The position numbers and the translations under genes were made by a program. Positions 46,831 to 58,851 of a DNA stretch of 64,000 nt are shown here, piece by piece. Under the pieces are notes generated by a model. That model searched no databases and was not told the origin of the DNA. It worked only from the letters and a program-made list of their open reading frames with translations. The stretch's first letter is position 1. The number at the start of each line of letters is the position of its first letter. The stretch is from Zanthoxylum bungeanum (Eukaryota > Streptophyta > Magnoliopsida > Sapindales > Rutaceae), in contig SKCR01029095.1 in assembly GCA_019454045.1 (NCBI GenBank), forward strand, positions 186,001 to 250,000. Reading direction: 5' to 3'.

Positions 46831-49800
46831 TGATACAAGGCTGATTTTGTTCCAAGAATAAATCGGTAAATTCACTTCTTCAAAAATCTTTCCTCAATTG
46901 TTAATTTATTTGATTTGGGGACAAAGATAAATTTAGCAAAAAATGAAAAATACATAGACAGGACATATGGTTTAACGTGGTTTGGCGGAATGGATCCAAC
47001 CTACGTCCACGGGCTTAAGGGAAAATAAAGCTTTTATAGTGTGGTCGGGTATGATCGACCTGCATATCTCTCGAGCTCATCTGACCGACCTCTTACAAGC
47101 TCACTCTTATACTTAAGTTTTTCTCTCTCTTTTACAAGTTGTGTATCAAATAGAATTAGCTCCCATTTTACAATGAATTCTCGATCCATTTATATACTAG
47201 GGCAAATTCTACTGTTACACCAATCTCATGACGTCAGCCACGTGAATCTACCATTAATGCAATGGCTCTCTTCCCTAATTGCTCTGCCGAAAGTAGCTAT
47301 GTCATCTGACATCTCTTTAAATCAAGCTAGTAAACACTCTGCTACACGTTTCAGCTCATATGCCAGCCTGTATCCTATCAACTCTTATGTGATAGTGTGT
47401 TCTAGAAGATAAGCTGGTGACCTGCTCTGGTCACGTCGAACCTCTTTGGAAGGTGCAAGTCTCAATGTAAGGCTTACGTCACTTGAATTTGATCACACCA
47501 CTAACACCCCGACCCGACTATGCTTGGAACAACTGTCAGTCTGCCCTGTTGTGCTACCAGGCCAGGTCGTCTCTGAGGCCTTCACTCTGCTTTGCTCTTC
47601 TGAGCATCTTTCCAACTCGGGTCATGATCTGTTGGGGTTGGTGCTTAGAGCGCTAATCCGGACCGTATTTATGTCTGATTCATGAATACGAACATCCTCT
47701 TATTCCATAATATTACTTATTTATGGTTGCACCTCTTGTTCTTATATACGTATTCGATCTGATTACGATTAGATTGAAACTAAATGTGGTTTAGTGATAT
47801 GTATATATTAGACAAAGGCCCGATAATATATAATGCAGTACACAGTTACAAAGTTAGTTTGTAATTGACATTGGGAAGTGTCACTGCTATATGTATATTA
47901 TCAAATATAGTTCTTGGTCAAGATTTGCTAACACGGGTCGGTTAGTCAAATCCGTTGAGACCAGTACATGTCGTATATCGAGACTTGGTCCGATGGTTTA
48001 TCCCAATGAACCATGAGTCTATGGAGACTCGTATAGACGTGTAGGTGTTTATAGTGGATAAACACTGAACGGCTCACCGAAGATTCTTAATGGATGGTAC
48101 ACCAACGTCAATAAGAATCTTCTCGGGTTGAGTAGCATAGTGGTCATTCGACTTGAGACACCACTGTGGATGTATGAGACATCCTCCACACTTAGATGGC
48201 AGTCACGTCACCGATCTATTTAGATCAGACCTCCGCCTGTTCGTTGGGTGTGGATCGATCCTCAGGATATCTTGTGTGTGTCAAGATAGGATCCGTCAGT
48301 TCTGTGTACAAAGCATGGGTAGTCCATATATAATTAGCAGTCTGTTAAATCTGTGGCCACATTATACATCAGAAGTAAGTTCCGAGTGTTATTTAAAGAT
48401 TGTTAATTGATACGTCGACGAGATAATACTTATAGAGATTTGACGTTCACATCTATATCTCTGGGATTATCTGGATACCTGTGACGAAGGGATTATACGT
48501 ATGCAATGACATCGACCTGTATGATTCAGCTAGTTTATCCGTGATCGTCATAATCTACGGGTGGATAGATTATGCACATGAAATTGGATTTCGTGACGGA
48601 TATACCTGAATCTAGAGAGTCTCAATAATGAAATATACTCGTAGAGCACTAGAGCAACATTTATGAATAATGATGATTATTTATAAATCGTTTAATCATT
48701 AAACGAAAAATACATGCGAACGGGCCGAACCGTCATTTCCTAATTAATGTGTATTTGTATTTAATATATGATATTATTAAATACACATTAATAAATAGTC
48801 AAATAAATGTATTTGACATTTATCATTAATATATGTATTTGAGATATTTAAAGTAAATATAATACATATATTTGATATATTTGTATTTAATTAATTATTT
48901 AATAATTTAATTGTTAAATGATTAATATAATTAAATATAAATATATCACCAAATGATAAAGTTAGGAAATGATTATAAGTTGCAATTGTTGACTTATACA
49001 TTAAAGGAAAAAGTTGTCAAATTGATTTTGACTTCTTAAGATATTTGTTCAAAATTGTTTGAAAAATAAAATATCTTTTTCCTTTATTTTCTATTAAATT
49101 CGGCCATGACCTTAGAATATAAGAGTTATATTTCTCTTGGTTGCCTTTGTTGACTTTGTATTAATATCTTAAAGTGTTTTTTAGATATTTATTAAAGTTG
49201 ATAAGATAAAAGGTGAAATGAAATTGAAATTATTATTCTTGCATTTGGCTTGGCCAAATTCGGCCAAGGCTAAAAGTGTAGCAAGTATTTATAGTTTTCA
49301 TTTTACTTTCATTTGTTAACCTAATTCACTTTGACATAAACTCCATTAATGAAAACAAAGGAAGCTTGTGAGAAAGAAAGAAGAAATCAAAGAAAGCTTG
49401 GTTTTTAGTAAGTTTCTTCAACTTACTATTAGAGAGGAAAATGTTCCTTAGGATCTAGGCTTTAACATATGATGTTCTTAGGTTATTTCTTTCTTTATTC
49501 TTTGTGTTTTTGATGATGGAAGTTTTGGTGAAAGTGTAAAGCATGTATGATGAAGGAAGCTTATGGCTATTGTAGTAATAAGTGTTCTTTTATGGTTTTG
49601 GAAACCTTGTTGCTAATCTAGAGTTGTTGACCCACTCTTAGATGACCTATATTTGATCTTGAGTTGTTTCATTGTGTTGAGACTTTGATTGGATGGAAGA
49701 AAGATGATTGAAGTGTTGGATTTAACCAATTTGGTCTAATTTGTCCAATTTGATGAAATTGAAAAATTAGGGTTCATGACCAATTCCAAATTTGGGGATT

Positions 49801-50432
49801 TTCATATATGTTGTGTATTTGTGTGTGTATATGATGCATATAAAGTTTCATGTTCATTGGATTACATCTTGATGTGTTTTGATGCATGAAATGACAAAGT
49901 GCACAAAATGGCACTAATGTAGTGCATTCGGCCTTGATGAAGAAATTTGGGGATTTTTGGTGCTTTTGATGTTTTGATGTTTTGAACATGCTAAGTTCAT
50001 CTTAGAAATGATTTAGAATCATTCAAAATTGATTAGATCAATTTCGGACTAAAATGGACAAAATACCAATACAAGGGTAATTCGGTAAATTCACTTAAAT
50101 ATGATTTATTGAATTTTATTTCATAATTTGATTATTGGATAATTAAATAAATATGTTTATTTAATAAATCCGAGAAAAATTTTTGAAATCGGAAAATTTG
50201 ATTTTCCACCGTTTCCGCTGCGTTACCGGATTCTGCCCCTCAAAACCCCTACATGATCTTCTCTAGGTACCACATCGGATCGGGACATCAAGTGCAGTCC
50301 ATTGCTGACCTCCTCAGTGGGCCGGATATCTCAGCTTCTTGGGCCTGGGGCCCAGAGGTTTGGAAATGGAAATCCCTTCTATACCCTTACTCGAGATTCG
50401 GACCATTAGGAGGGGGAAACCCACCGTCAACA
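46831..50432 (-). repeat. LTR I: decayed Tat-like gypsy LTR, minus strand, interrupted by solo LTR F
   Basis: The right end, read on the minus strand, begins TGTTGACGGTGGG like element H's LTR (TGTTGACGGTG). The left end AAAATCAGCCTTGTATCA corresponds to H's AAAATCAGCCGTCAACA. The block around 46969-47010 is the complement of CCCGTGGACGTAGG and CCAAACCACGTTAAA, nearly identical to H at about 54378-54420. A TATA-like AGTATATAAATGG is the complement of 47187-47199. Without F it is about 970 bp. I see no coding interior and no matching TSD, so it is a solo or truncated LTR. Confidence 0.62.
47630..50253 (+). repeat. Solo LTR F of the element E copia family
   Basis: It begins TGTTGGGGTTGGTGC and ends AACCCCTACA, flanked by perfect TSDs TGATC (47625-47629 and 50254-50258). 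It shares the E family's landmarks in order: ACATGTCGTATA, TAAACACTGA, GATCAGACCTCCGC, GAGATTTGACGTT, CGACCTGTATGATTCAGC, and the AATTTGGGGATTTTCAT block. It is 2624 bp with no interior, primer site or polypurine tract. A solo LTR arises by recombination between the two LTRs of a full element. It is the most complete LTR of the family here and serves as reference for the deletions in E. Confidence 0.85.
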
Positions 50433-52371
50433 TATGTCTCATAGTTCTCGGTATCAACGAATAAGCAAGTTGGTGTCAGAAACCCTAAAAAAGATGGTGG
50501 TGCATGAAATCGGAAACCGATATGGTGTTCTCGGGCTGATGCATGCTCTTGACACGGTGCAATCCCACCATCAACACAAGCTATATATAGCTCTAGCATG
50601 TAATGGAAAATTTGTTTCAGTAACAATAGTGTTATGCCCACTGTCTTCTCGATAGTGAATTAATAATTTTTAGATACCTTTCTTGAACATCTACAGCTTG
50701 TTTGTTTGACATTGAGCAGTTCCAGAGCTCCAAACTTTGTTTTTTAATTCACCAAGTTCACAAAGGACATTACAAGCTGCAATTTGTATCTTGATTGATT
50801 GGTTAATCCAATACCTTATGTATTACAAGTTATATATTATTCGAGGTCTGCTGTTAATCAGCTATAAAAACTTTAAATCCTTCATGGATAGAGTTTCCAT
50901 GCTATTTATTATGTAATTTAGTTATATATTAGAGAAAATTCATCTCAAATTATAGTTTTGTTGGCTTAATGGGAGAGCAATATATATAAAGAAGAGATTT
51001 AAATTTTTATTTAAAAAAATATATTAAAAATATAGTCTATCAATATTCTTTATTATATGAAGTCGCTAATACAATAATTCAAATTATGAACAAAGGGATA
51101 GTAATAGAAATTTAAATGAATTCAAATACTAATTCTAATTATAGAAGAAATATGATAATAAATGAGCTAAGTCGAAGACAGAAGAAACACAAAATATCTC
51201 AAGCAGAATCTTTTAATATATAATATGAGATAACTGTGATCATTTGCATTTCGTTATTCAAAGCAATGCATGACATCAAGATCTAATATAAAGTCTCATC
51301 AACCCGTCATCTCCCCAAGAATTTGGCATCTTGCCAAAATTTTAGATGTATCTTACTTCAACCTAATATGTTTTCAAAAATAATCTCTCTATATTTTGTT
51401 ATTCATCATCCCTCCTTTTATATAACAAAAGTTTTTTTGGAAACGTTTGAAACCTCACCGTAAAATCATCCGACCTTTGCTTAAGTGGAGCATGTAAAAT
51501 TTCCGACTACCCCGACCTCTTACAATAAATGCATCGTCTGAACTCGAACCCATAGCTTGACAACCCAAGATAGCAACAGAAATTTAAATATCTGGTGCAA
51601 TATTTTTTGATATGTAGTATGAGATAACTGTGATCATCTAAATCATTCTCACATTTTACAAAGAACAAACGCCCCACATGTGCCACACAACTCACGACTC
51701 GGATGCACCAAATTGATGTAGGGCATCAAAAGATATCGAGAAAATTGAATTGAAGGAATCCCACCAACTCTCTACCTCTTAGCGAGAATTCTGATATCTC
51801 ACTATAAAATGATAATGAATGCAAACGTCTCACTGGATGGTAATTTGGTTGGATATATTGAATATACGATCATAATCTATCAAAAAAATATACAATATCC
51901 GAAATTTAATGGATATTGGATAGGTTTCAGATATGAAATTAGATATTCAAAATAGATATTAATCGTTATGATTTTAGTATTTTGGATTTTTATAATAATA
52001 TTAATTATAAAATCAACATTAAATAAAAAATTATAATAATATTAATTATAAAACCAAAATTAATCTCTTAGATAAATAAATAAATTTTTGAATTTTATCA
52101 TATTTTTCTTATTTTTTTCAAATTTCAGTTATTTCTGTCGGTTTCGGATATCTAAATTTTTGGTTGGTTTCAGATATTTGAATTTTCGGCTGATTTCGAA
52201 CATCAGATTATGGATATCGCTTATAAAAATTTTTTGATTGTGAATAGGCATTGAATATAGGATTTGGTTTCTATTTCGTCTAAAATGATCTGATATCCGA
52301 CTATTGCAGGTAGAAATAAACTGGAGTTGCCCATACTCTTACGTACAAATAGGATAATGTTACATGCATTT
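50433..52371. other. Non-coding AT-rich region
   Basis: No gene is recognisable. A block ATATGAGATAACTGTGATCAT occurs at about 51223-51243 and again at 51616-51636 with similar left context. 51840-52310 is unusually rich in GATAT/ATATC phrases. A minus-strand B-box-like TGGGTTCGAGTTC is the complement of about 51540-51552, but no SINE borders could be established. Confidence 0.5.
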
Positions 52372-52376
52372 AAAGA

Positions 52377-53128
52377 TGTTGACGGTGTAAAAAGGCCCTA
52401 TGACAGTTAAGCAGCACGGCAGGGGTAAAATGGGTAATTCCTATCTGGGTCGAAATCATTAAATGCCGACCCGACCACATGAGTAAGAGACCGATCACTT
52501 GACGATAGGCGACCGACCACTCGAGACCAGGTGACCGGGCACTATAAGATCGGCGACAGCATTCTCAGCTCAGAAGCCAATGATGACCGACCATGTCTAG
52601 ACCGACCAGATAGCGAAGCGTGCCCAGAAGATAAAGACATCCTATTTCTACGGGGAAAAGGGATAAAAGTATCATACTTTCACACGGAAACTGATAAGTC
52701 AGTGTCCTGATAGGATAAATAAAGTGAAGTCAGTTTCGGATTAGGAAACCTCATAGGAAAATGAGATTGTTTCAAACTGGGGATCCTTATGTTAGAAAGA
52801 ATCTGATTTCTCTGTTATTATAAATAGGAGGGAAGAGTGTGTGTAAAAAGGGGATCAAAATCATTACCATCAGACTTGTAAAAAACAAGAAGCAGAGCTG
52901 AGAATTGTTTTTTGAGTAATAAAAGTATCATCATTTTTGTGCCCGTGGACGTAGGTCGGACCAAGATCCGCCGAACCACGTTAAAACTCTTTGTCAATTG
53001 GCGTATTTATCTGTCTTTTGCTAAGTTTGTCTTTGGTCCCCCATAACCAAACAAATTCACTATTGATGGAGGATTGTCTCGGGAGTAATATTCTCATATT
53101 GCCCTGAGACCAAAATCAGCCGTCAACA
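52377..53128 (+). repeat. 5' LTR of element H
   Basis: TATA-like TTATAAATAGGAGGG lies near 52819-52833. Downstream is CCCGTGGACGTAGGTCGG and CCGAACCACGTTAAA, the block also present in LTR I and in the G LTR. It ends CCGTCAACA. Confidence 0.87.
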
Positions 53129-53130
53129 GT

Positions 53131-53148
53131 TGGCGCCGTCTGTGGGGA
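53131..53148 (+). other. Primer binding site of element H
   Basis: TGGCGCCGTCTGTGGGGA lies two bases after the LTR. It is the form commonly found in plant Tat-lineage gypsy elements. Its first eight bases also fit the tRNA-Asp 3' end. Confidence 0.8.
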
Positions 53149-53181
53149 ACTCAACAAAAAGCAGGTTCGCGTAGTAAGACG

Positions 53182-53499
53182 ATGGCAGAAGGCGGAAATC
53201 ACCAATCTTCAGGGAATCCGGCCACAGATTGGATGAAGAAGGTCGTTCGGAAAACTCACTTGATCTCTGCTCGTAAAATGGAAGATGTGTTGAGGAACTT
53301 TGGCAAAAAACCGAATCGGACGTATCATAGTCGAAAAGAAGGAAGTTTTGAAGAAGACAAAGTTTTTCCAAACATACACAAAGTTATCGATTCACCTTCT
53401 CATAGTAAACGTCGGAACAATTCTAACCATCGGATCATAATGGGGTCTTGGATGTACGCCAGGTGTCGACCTCGGAAGCAATTTAATAGAGATGAATGA
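53182..53499 (+). CDS. Small hypothetical ORF in element H
   Basis: This 105-codon frame begins 33 bases after the primer site. It is basic and polar (many K, R, N and S), has no membrane segment, no zinc knuckle and no similarity that I recognise. Its position corresponds to the start of gag in autonomous relatives, so it may be a gag remnant, or a chance frame. The start at ATG 53182 is the first in the interior. Confidence 0.3.
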   Translation: MAEGGNHQSSGNPATDWMKKVVRKTHLISARKMEDVLRNFGKKPNRTYHSRKEGSFEEDKVFPNIHKVIDSPSHSKRRNNSNHRIIMGSWMYARCRPRKQFNRDE

Positions 53500-53555
53500 A
53501 CGGGTGAGATTGAATGCATTTAGGTGCTAGCAGTAGACGGTTGATCTTGTTCACT

Positions 53556-53611
53556 TTTGGCGGGAAACAGACAGATGCTCGACAAGTGTCTGGTTGGGGG
53601 TAAAACCCTAA
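53556..53611 (+). promoter_or_regulatory. E2F consensus site and telo-box in the interior of H
   Basis: TTTGGCGGGAAA (53556-53567) is a perfect E2F consensus. AAACCCTAA (53603-53611), a telo-box, follows 35 bases later. In plants these two motifs are typical of promoters of S-phase and ribosomal-protein genes. Whether they act in H is unknown. Confidence 0.5.
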
Positions 53612-53814
53612 AAGGTGATTTAATGGGCATTTATAGCAGATGTGATGACCGCGCGTCTCGAGAAAGAAGTGCCTGAAAAGGCGGTAAAAGGTTTTGTTTT
53701 GACGGGAGAAAAGAATCAAAGCCGAGCACTACATAGCACGTCGGTAAAACTACTCTTTTTATAGTTCCCGGCACCAACTCGCATACTCGTTGGAACCAAG
53801 AACTAGGGGACAGA

Positions 53815-54566
53815 TGTTGACGGTGTAAAAAGGCCCTATGACAGTTAAGCAGCACGGCAGGGGTAAAATGGGTAATTCATATCTGGGTCGAAATCATTAA
53901 ATGCCGACCCGACCACATGAGTAAGAGACCGATCACTTGACGATAGGCGACCGACCACTCGAGACAAGGTGATCGGGCACTATAAGATCGGCGACAACAT
54001 TCTCAGCTCAGAAGCCCATGAAGACCGACCATGTCTAGACCGACCAGATAGCGAAGCGTGCCCAAAAGATAAAGACATCCTATTTTTACGGGGAAAAGGG
54101 ATAAAAGTATCATACTTTCACACGGAAACTGATAAGTCAGTGTCCTGATAGGATAAATAAAGTGAAGTCAGTTTCGGATTAGGAAACCTCATAGGAAAAG
54201 GAGATTGTTTCAAACTGCGGATCCTTATGTTAGAAAGAATCTGATTTCTCTGTTATTATAAATAAGAGGGAAGAGTGTGTGTAAAAAGGGGATCAGAATC
54301 ATTACCATCAGACTTGTAAAAAACAAGAAGCAGAGCTGAGAAGCGTTTTTTGAGTAATAAAAGTATCATCATTTTTGTGCCCGTGGACGTAGGTCGGACC
54401 AAGATCCGCCGAACCACGTTAAAACTCTTTGTCAATTGGCGTATTTATCTGTCTTTTGCTAAGTTTGCCTTTGGTCCCCCATAACCAAACAAATTCACTA
54501 TTGAGGGAGGATTGTCTCGGGAGTAATATTCTCATATTGCCCTGATACCAAAATCAGCCGTCAACA
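53815..54566 (+). repeat. 3' LTR of element H
   Basis: It is the same length as the 5' LTR and about 98% identical by eye. It follows AAGAACTAGGGGACAGA, the probable polypurine tract (about 53798-53814). Confidence 0.87.
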
Positions 54567-54571
54567 AAAGA

Positions 54572-56836
54572 TAACCGAAATTTTTTTTTAAAAAAACAAA
54601 ATCCTAAAAGTAATTTGAAAAATAAATAGGATAATCTCAGACAACATCTTCTCGTATGTGGATATGGGATGACAATGATATTTTGCTTAGACAAGTAAAG
54701 TCCATGAATCTATCTTTTTTTCAAATAAATAATATATATTATTTTTTGATACATCCTTTAGAAAAACATATCTTTCAATTTTATTCTTCAAATATATAAT
54801 TTATATTTTTTAATTTTTAGTTAATGGACTTATCTATATATTTTCATTTCCAAAAAAAAAAAAAAAAAAAAAAAAGAACTAGTGATCTGTGTCTTGTGGG
54901 TCTAATAATTTGTATATATCCTTTAGAAAATTATTAGTTAAACAAACAATGAACAATGATACATACACACTCAAAAATACACTCAAGAGACACATGACAT
55001 AAATTTATATTGGGATATAAAAGATAGATTAAAATAAATAAAAATTAAATTATAGACTACACATTATACGTGAAGTGTTTTTTTAGATATATGTCTATCA
55101 TCCTTAAATAATTGAATTATATATATATATATGAAAGGTGAAAGGATAACAAAAGGGTAACAAAACTGAAAAAATTACAAATTATTTTTTAAAATTTTTA
55201 TTCATTTAAAACTACGTAGTTTTAGAAATTATTTTATAACCATTTTATATAAACATATCATTTTCCTAAAAAAATTATGCTCCTCCCCAACCCAAAGTGG
55301 GTGAAAATAAAATGATTGTGGTGTTTTGGGTTTAATTAAATCGTTGTCATAGTTTGTCTTTTTTAATTTTTATGATCTAAGGGGCAAAATTGACATTTTC
55401 GACTTATTTTTTTTAACGCAGAACTCCGTTAAGAAAAGCAGTACTTTAGCATTTGTATGGTAATCATATAAGTAAATATGGATAAGATTTGTTTAATAAT
55501 CATGTCAAAATTATCAACCACAAATACGATATAATTAATAAACATATCAACACGATCAATAAATAAGTTAATTTCTTATTTGACACGATTAAAACTATCG
55601 CACAATTAATGAACGGATAGTAAATGGATAATCAGAGTATATCCAATACTGTTATGGGATAAAAATCTCTTTGGCCACATGATATAAATCACAATTATTA
55701 TTAAGGGCATGTGCCCCTTAACCTGAGCAGTTGGCGAATTCTTGGGACACATGACATGCTGCCCCCTTATAATTGAAAAGCTTTTGGAGCCTATTCTATG
55801 TCGGTTCTTACATATCAAATAATAATAATTAGGGATTCTTACTATGCTATCAAGAATAAAATCAATAGAATCCTGACAATGTGACAACATTGCCAAAGCA
55901 TCATCACTTCAATGACTAATAAAACAATTTCGTAAAATAACATAATAATTGTATTACTAATATTCAACATCAAACAGTGACCACATAATTGATGTTCCAT
56001 GTTACAAAACAAATGTCTTATATAATATTATTTGGAACAGTACCATGAAACCTATTTGTTAATTACTGTATCAATATCAATAGATATAAATTATCTTAAA
56101 GAGTCAAAAGTACTGATTGAACTCTTGTGAATGCTCATTCCTTAGACATTTATGTCTACTTTTTTAAGTTTTTAGAGATGATGAACAAAAAATGACTCAA
56201 GCATATACAAGGCATTGAAGCAGCAAAAGGCAAAAGATTTTATAATACAGGAACTTCAAAGTGCAAAGAGATGATGTTTTAGGTTATTACAAATTTTGTC
56301 AGTGAAATCATCTGAAAATCACAAGTGGGGATGACCAACTGATTTTACCAAATAAACACCACTGTGTGTTACTGTGATGCATAGCAATTCCAATAGTAAT
56401 TCCAATTTCAATTTATTAATCAAGTCATCTTTTGACTGGAATTACTCAGTTCACCAAAGTTACAAAGGCAAAAAGCTCATAGATCTATCATCTACCGATC
56501 CCCATCCAACTATGAATTCATATAGTTCCAAAATGACGACAACTATACATAAGGAAAAAAAAAAGTGTAATTATTTTTTATCTTTCTGCTAGACAATTTC
56601 AAAACCAAAGACTATTTAAACCCACCTACCCTATCACCACTTGATCTTTAAACCAATGGCCACTTTCTCAAATATTTACAGATTGTCAACCGCTTATTGA
56701 AAGTCACCATTTGGCAAAACTTTCTTTTCTAGACATAATGCTCATAATGTTTAGGGAGCAAAGTGGGCCAAAATGAGCAGTATTGACCCTCCAAATGTAA
56801 GTTGAAAGGGCATATTTGGGTCAGTAGTTTCAATCA
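54572..56836. other. Non-coding region 3' of the oxidoreductase gene
   Basis: AT-rich throughout, with a pure A run of about 24 bases near 54852-54875, an (AT)n microsatellite near 55119-55132, and no recognised gene. The strand-minus frame at 55606-55896 (96 codons) has no recognisable similarity. The part next to 56836 should contain the 3' untranslated region and polyadenylation signals of the gene at 56837. Confidence 0.5.
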
Positions 56837-57018
56837 TCAGTCAAATTCCAAAACTACTTTACCAGGAATGAGCCTCTTTTCTTTTGCCTCATGAGCCTCT
56901 TTCACTTGCATCATGTGAAATGTTTTATCAACAGGTATTTTGAGTTTTCCAGCTTCAGATAGCCTGCGAATCTCATCTAACCCTTCTGCATCAGCCCGCA
57001 TGTAAGTGTACGAATAAT
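56837..57018 (-). CDS. Last exon of a GroES-like medium-chain oxidoreductase (quinone oxidoreductase / RTN4IP1-like)
   Basis: The minus strand encodes 60 codons to a TGA (56837-56839), after an acceptor CCAG whose AG is the complement of 57019-57020, preceded by a pyrimidine-rich tract. The peptide contains YSYTYMRADAEGLDEIRRLS, then GKLKIPVDKTF, VKEAHEA and PGKVVLEFD. This matches the C-terminus of zinc-binding-dehydrogenase-like medium-chain reductases: a helix that closes the catalytic domain, the VDK-F-EAHE motif, and the final GKVVLE strand. Such proteins reduce quinones or enones with NADPH; plant relatives are mitochondrial, plastid or cytosolic. The split codon at the exon start fits a phase-1 intron. 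Upstream exons are not visible up to 64000. The exon looks intact, with no stop or frameshift. Confidence 0.75.
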
Positions 57019-57578
57019 CTGGACAATCAAAGTAGAAAAGAAGCAATGGTTCAATCATATATGCATGATTGTTTGCTCATATTATTAACATGAGAAGCAA
57101 TTATCATGTGAAAATAATGATATAATCCTTCTTTCTGCAGAACAATAAGGTGTAAATAACAACATAAAGAATTAAATTTACATCCTTGTGTTTCAAAGAC
57201 ACCAGAAAAGGATACAAAAGACAGGAGAATAACTAGTTAGTTACCACCTATGTAAATGAATTAAGTCTTCCACTTCTTTTGCCCAAAGGATTTAATTCAT
57301 CGAAACATGGGATTTATTTTTACTTAGTACTATTGGAAGTCTATACTACCTAGGCAGCATGCTAATTAGTACGTAAATACAATATCCTTCTAGTCATATC
57401 AGAGCCCATAATCCATATAATTATTAAACAATAACCTTTCTCTGTCTTTGAAAGGTCTCTTGTAAGACAAATAAAAAAAGTTTGAACACTTTGTAGAGCC
57501 CAAATAACACAATGAGTATCTCCTAACATTAAGAAGTTTCTCCACACAGATATCTTGGCACCAATGTGGGTGGTACTA
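57019..57578 (-). other. Intron sequence upstream of the last exon
   Basis: There is no exon-like similarity to the oxidoreductase family. It is moderately AT-rich and unique in the window. It is taken as intron because the exon at 57018 starts with an acceptor site. Confidence 0.5.
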
Positions 57579-57586
57579 GGTCAGGC

Positions 57587-57948
57587 CATAATTATTAAAG
57601 GCACAAGGCACCGAGGTGCCAAGGTCCTCCTAGAGCCTAGGAGGAGCAAGGCGCAAAATGAGGCGCATGGCGAACCCCGCATTTTTTTAGCTTTTATATT
57701 AATTTCTAAATTGGAATAAATCATATAAATTGTATTTAATAAATTTATCTTATAAATTTCAACTCAATAAGTAAAATTGACAATTATATCACATGGGTTT
57801 TTATTATTTCATGTTTCTGTTTATTTGTTTTTAAATTAAAAGAAAAAATTCAATGAGGTGCACAAAACGCACCTCGCCAAATAGGCGCAGTGAGGCGCTG
57901 TAGCAACACCTCGCCAAGAGGCACACCTAAGCGCCTTTAATAACTATG
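57587..57948. mobile_element. hAT-type MITE
   Basis: The terminal inverted repeats are CATAATTATTAAAGGC (57587-57602) and GCCTTTAATAACTATG (57933-57948), which pair at 15 of 16 positions. They are flanked by 8-bp near-identical target duplications GGTCAGGC (57579-57586) and GGACAGGC (57949-57956). The ends are rich in GAGGCGC/GGCGAGG phrases and the middle is AT-rich; there is no coding capacity. An 8-bp TSD and short TIRs fit a hAT-derived MITE. Confidence 0.7.
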
Positions 57949-57956
57949 GGACAGGC

Positions 57957-58445
57957 ATGGGAGCAGCCTCTGCCAGACTGCCACCTAGGGGGGAAACGAA
58001 GAAGTTACCATGCACCCCACCCATCCCATCCCAAAATAAATAGATTGTCATCCTAGGTTGTAACACTTAGTCATGAAGAACAATGGCAGAAATAGAGAGA
58101 TATATTTTTGGAAATAGGCTATAGGAAAAGCAATAAATGAAATGACAGAGCCTATGAGATCATAGATCCTCAAATTTTGACAGAAGATAATTTGTTGACT
58201 TGACATTGTTACTTCTTAACTTTCCAAACATCTTTTCAAAGGTTAATAGTCCATACTTTAGTATTCAATGTTCTCTAGAGTAGACATGCATTATGCATCT
58301 AAGCTTCCTCAATTGTGTGCCCAATTTGAAGATAACGGTGATCTAAGGTCATCATCATCATATTTATCTAACTACAAACAACCTAAACTGAGGCTAAAAG
58401 AAGAAAAAAATGGACTCAAAAAGGGAACTTAAATGTACTCTATGC
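57957..58445. other. Non-coding sequence between the MITE and copia K
   Basis: No exon, repeat border or RNA gene is recognisable. It probably belongs to the same intron as 57019-57578. Confidence 0.45.
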
Positions 58446-58744
58446 TGTTCGCTAAGCAGCGGTTGGACGGGTTTTCAAACAGCTGTTTTGGCGGTTATAG
58501 GAGATGTTTAGGTATTTTAAGTTATTATTCTTTATATATGGAAAATAATTGTAAGAGTGATTGTAGGAGATTATGTTAGAATTTCTAAGATATGATTGTG
58601 TAATCCCCTAGATATGATTGCACAATCATTGTAATTATGAGTAGATTTAGATTTCATATTTATCTTAGTCTTATGCCTATATAAGGCCATATTCCTTGTA
58701 TAGTTTGAATTAATTCTAATAAAGAACATTCAGTTTTTTCAACA

Positions 58745-58757
58745 TGGTATCAGAGCC
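58745..58757 (+). other. Primer binding site of element K (initiator tRNA-Met)
   Basis: TGGTATCAGAGCC directly follows the LTR end CAACA at 58744 and is a perfect initiator tRNA-Met complement. Confidence 0.85.
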
Positions 58758-58851
58758 TTGTTTGCTCTAATTTTTTACTTTCACCGACCTTTATTGTCGG
58801 AATAGTGCCTTCTTTTTTCTCGAGGCCTTCAGAGCCAATTAAGCTTTTGTT

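Larger units (their letters stand above)
52377..54566 (+). mobile_element. Element H: short non-autonomous Tat-like gypsy retrotransposon
   Basis: H has two LTRs of equal length (752 bp: 52377-53128 and 53815-54566), both TGTTGACGGTG to AGCCGTCAACA, TSDs AAAGA (52372-52376 and 54567-54571), and a primer site TGGCGCCGTCTGTGGGGA (53131-53148) typical of Tat-type elements. The interior is only 686 bp, with no protease, RT or integrase, so movement must depend on a related autonomous element. By eye the LTRs differ at about 17 positions without indels, which makes H one of the youngest insertions in the window. Confidence 0.87.

Noticed and set aside
51421..51590. A second SINE on the minus strand
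   Set aside because: There is a B-box-like TGGGTTCGAGTTC but no A tail, no secure A box and no target duplication apart from a longer duplicated block.
53483..53855. Minus-strand frames across the interior and 3' LTR of H
   Set aside because: They cross the LTR border and have no similarity to known proteins.
52377..54566. A plain segmental duplication of 752 bp
   Set aside because: The repeats have TG..CA ends, a primer site after the first and a polypurine tract before the second, and 5-bp TSDs outside, so they are LTRs.
55606..55896. Minus-strand 96-codon frame as a gene
   Set aside because: No recognisable motif and no splice or coding context; AT-rich surroundings make chance frames of this size plausible.
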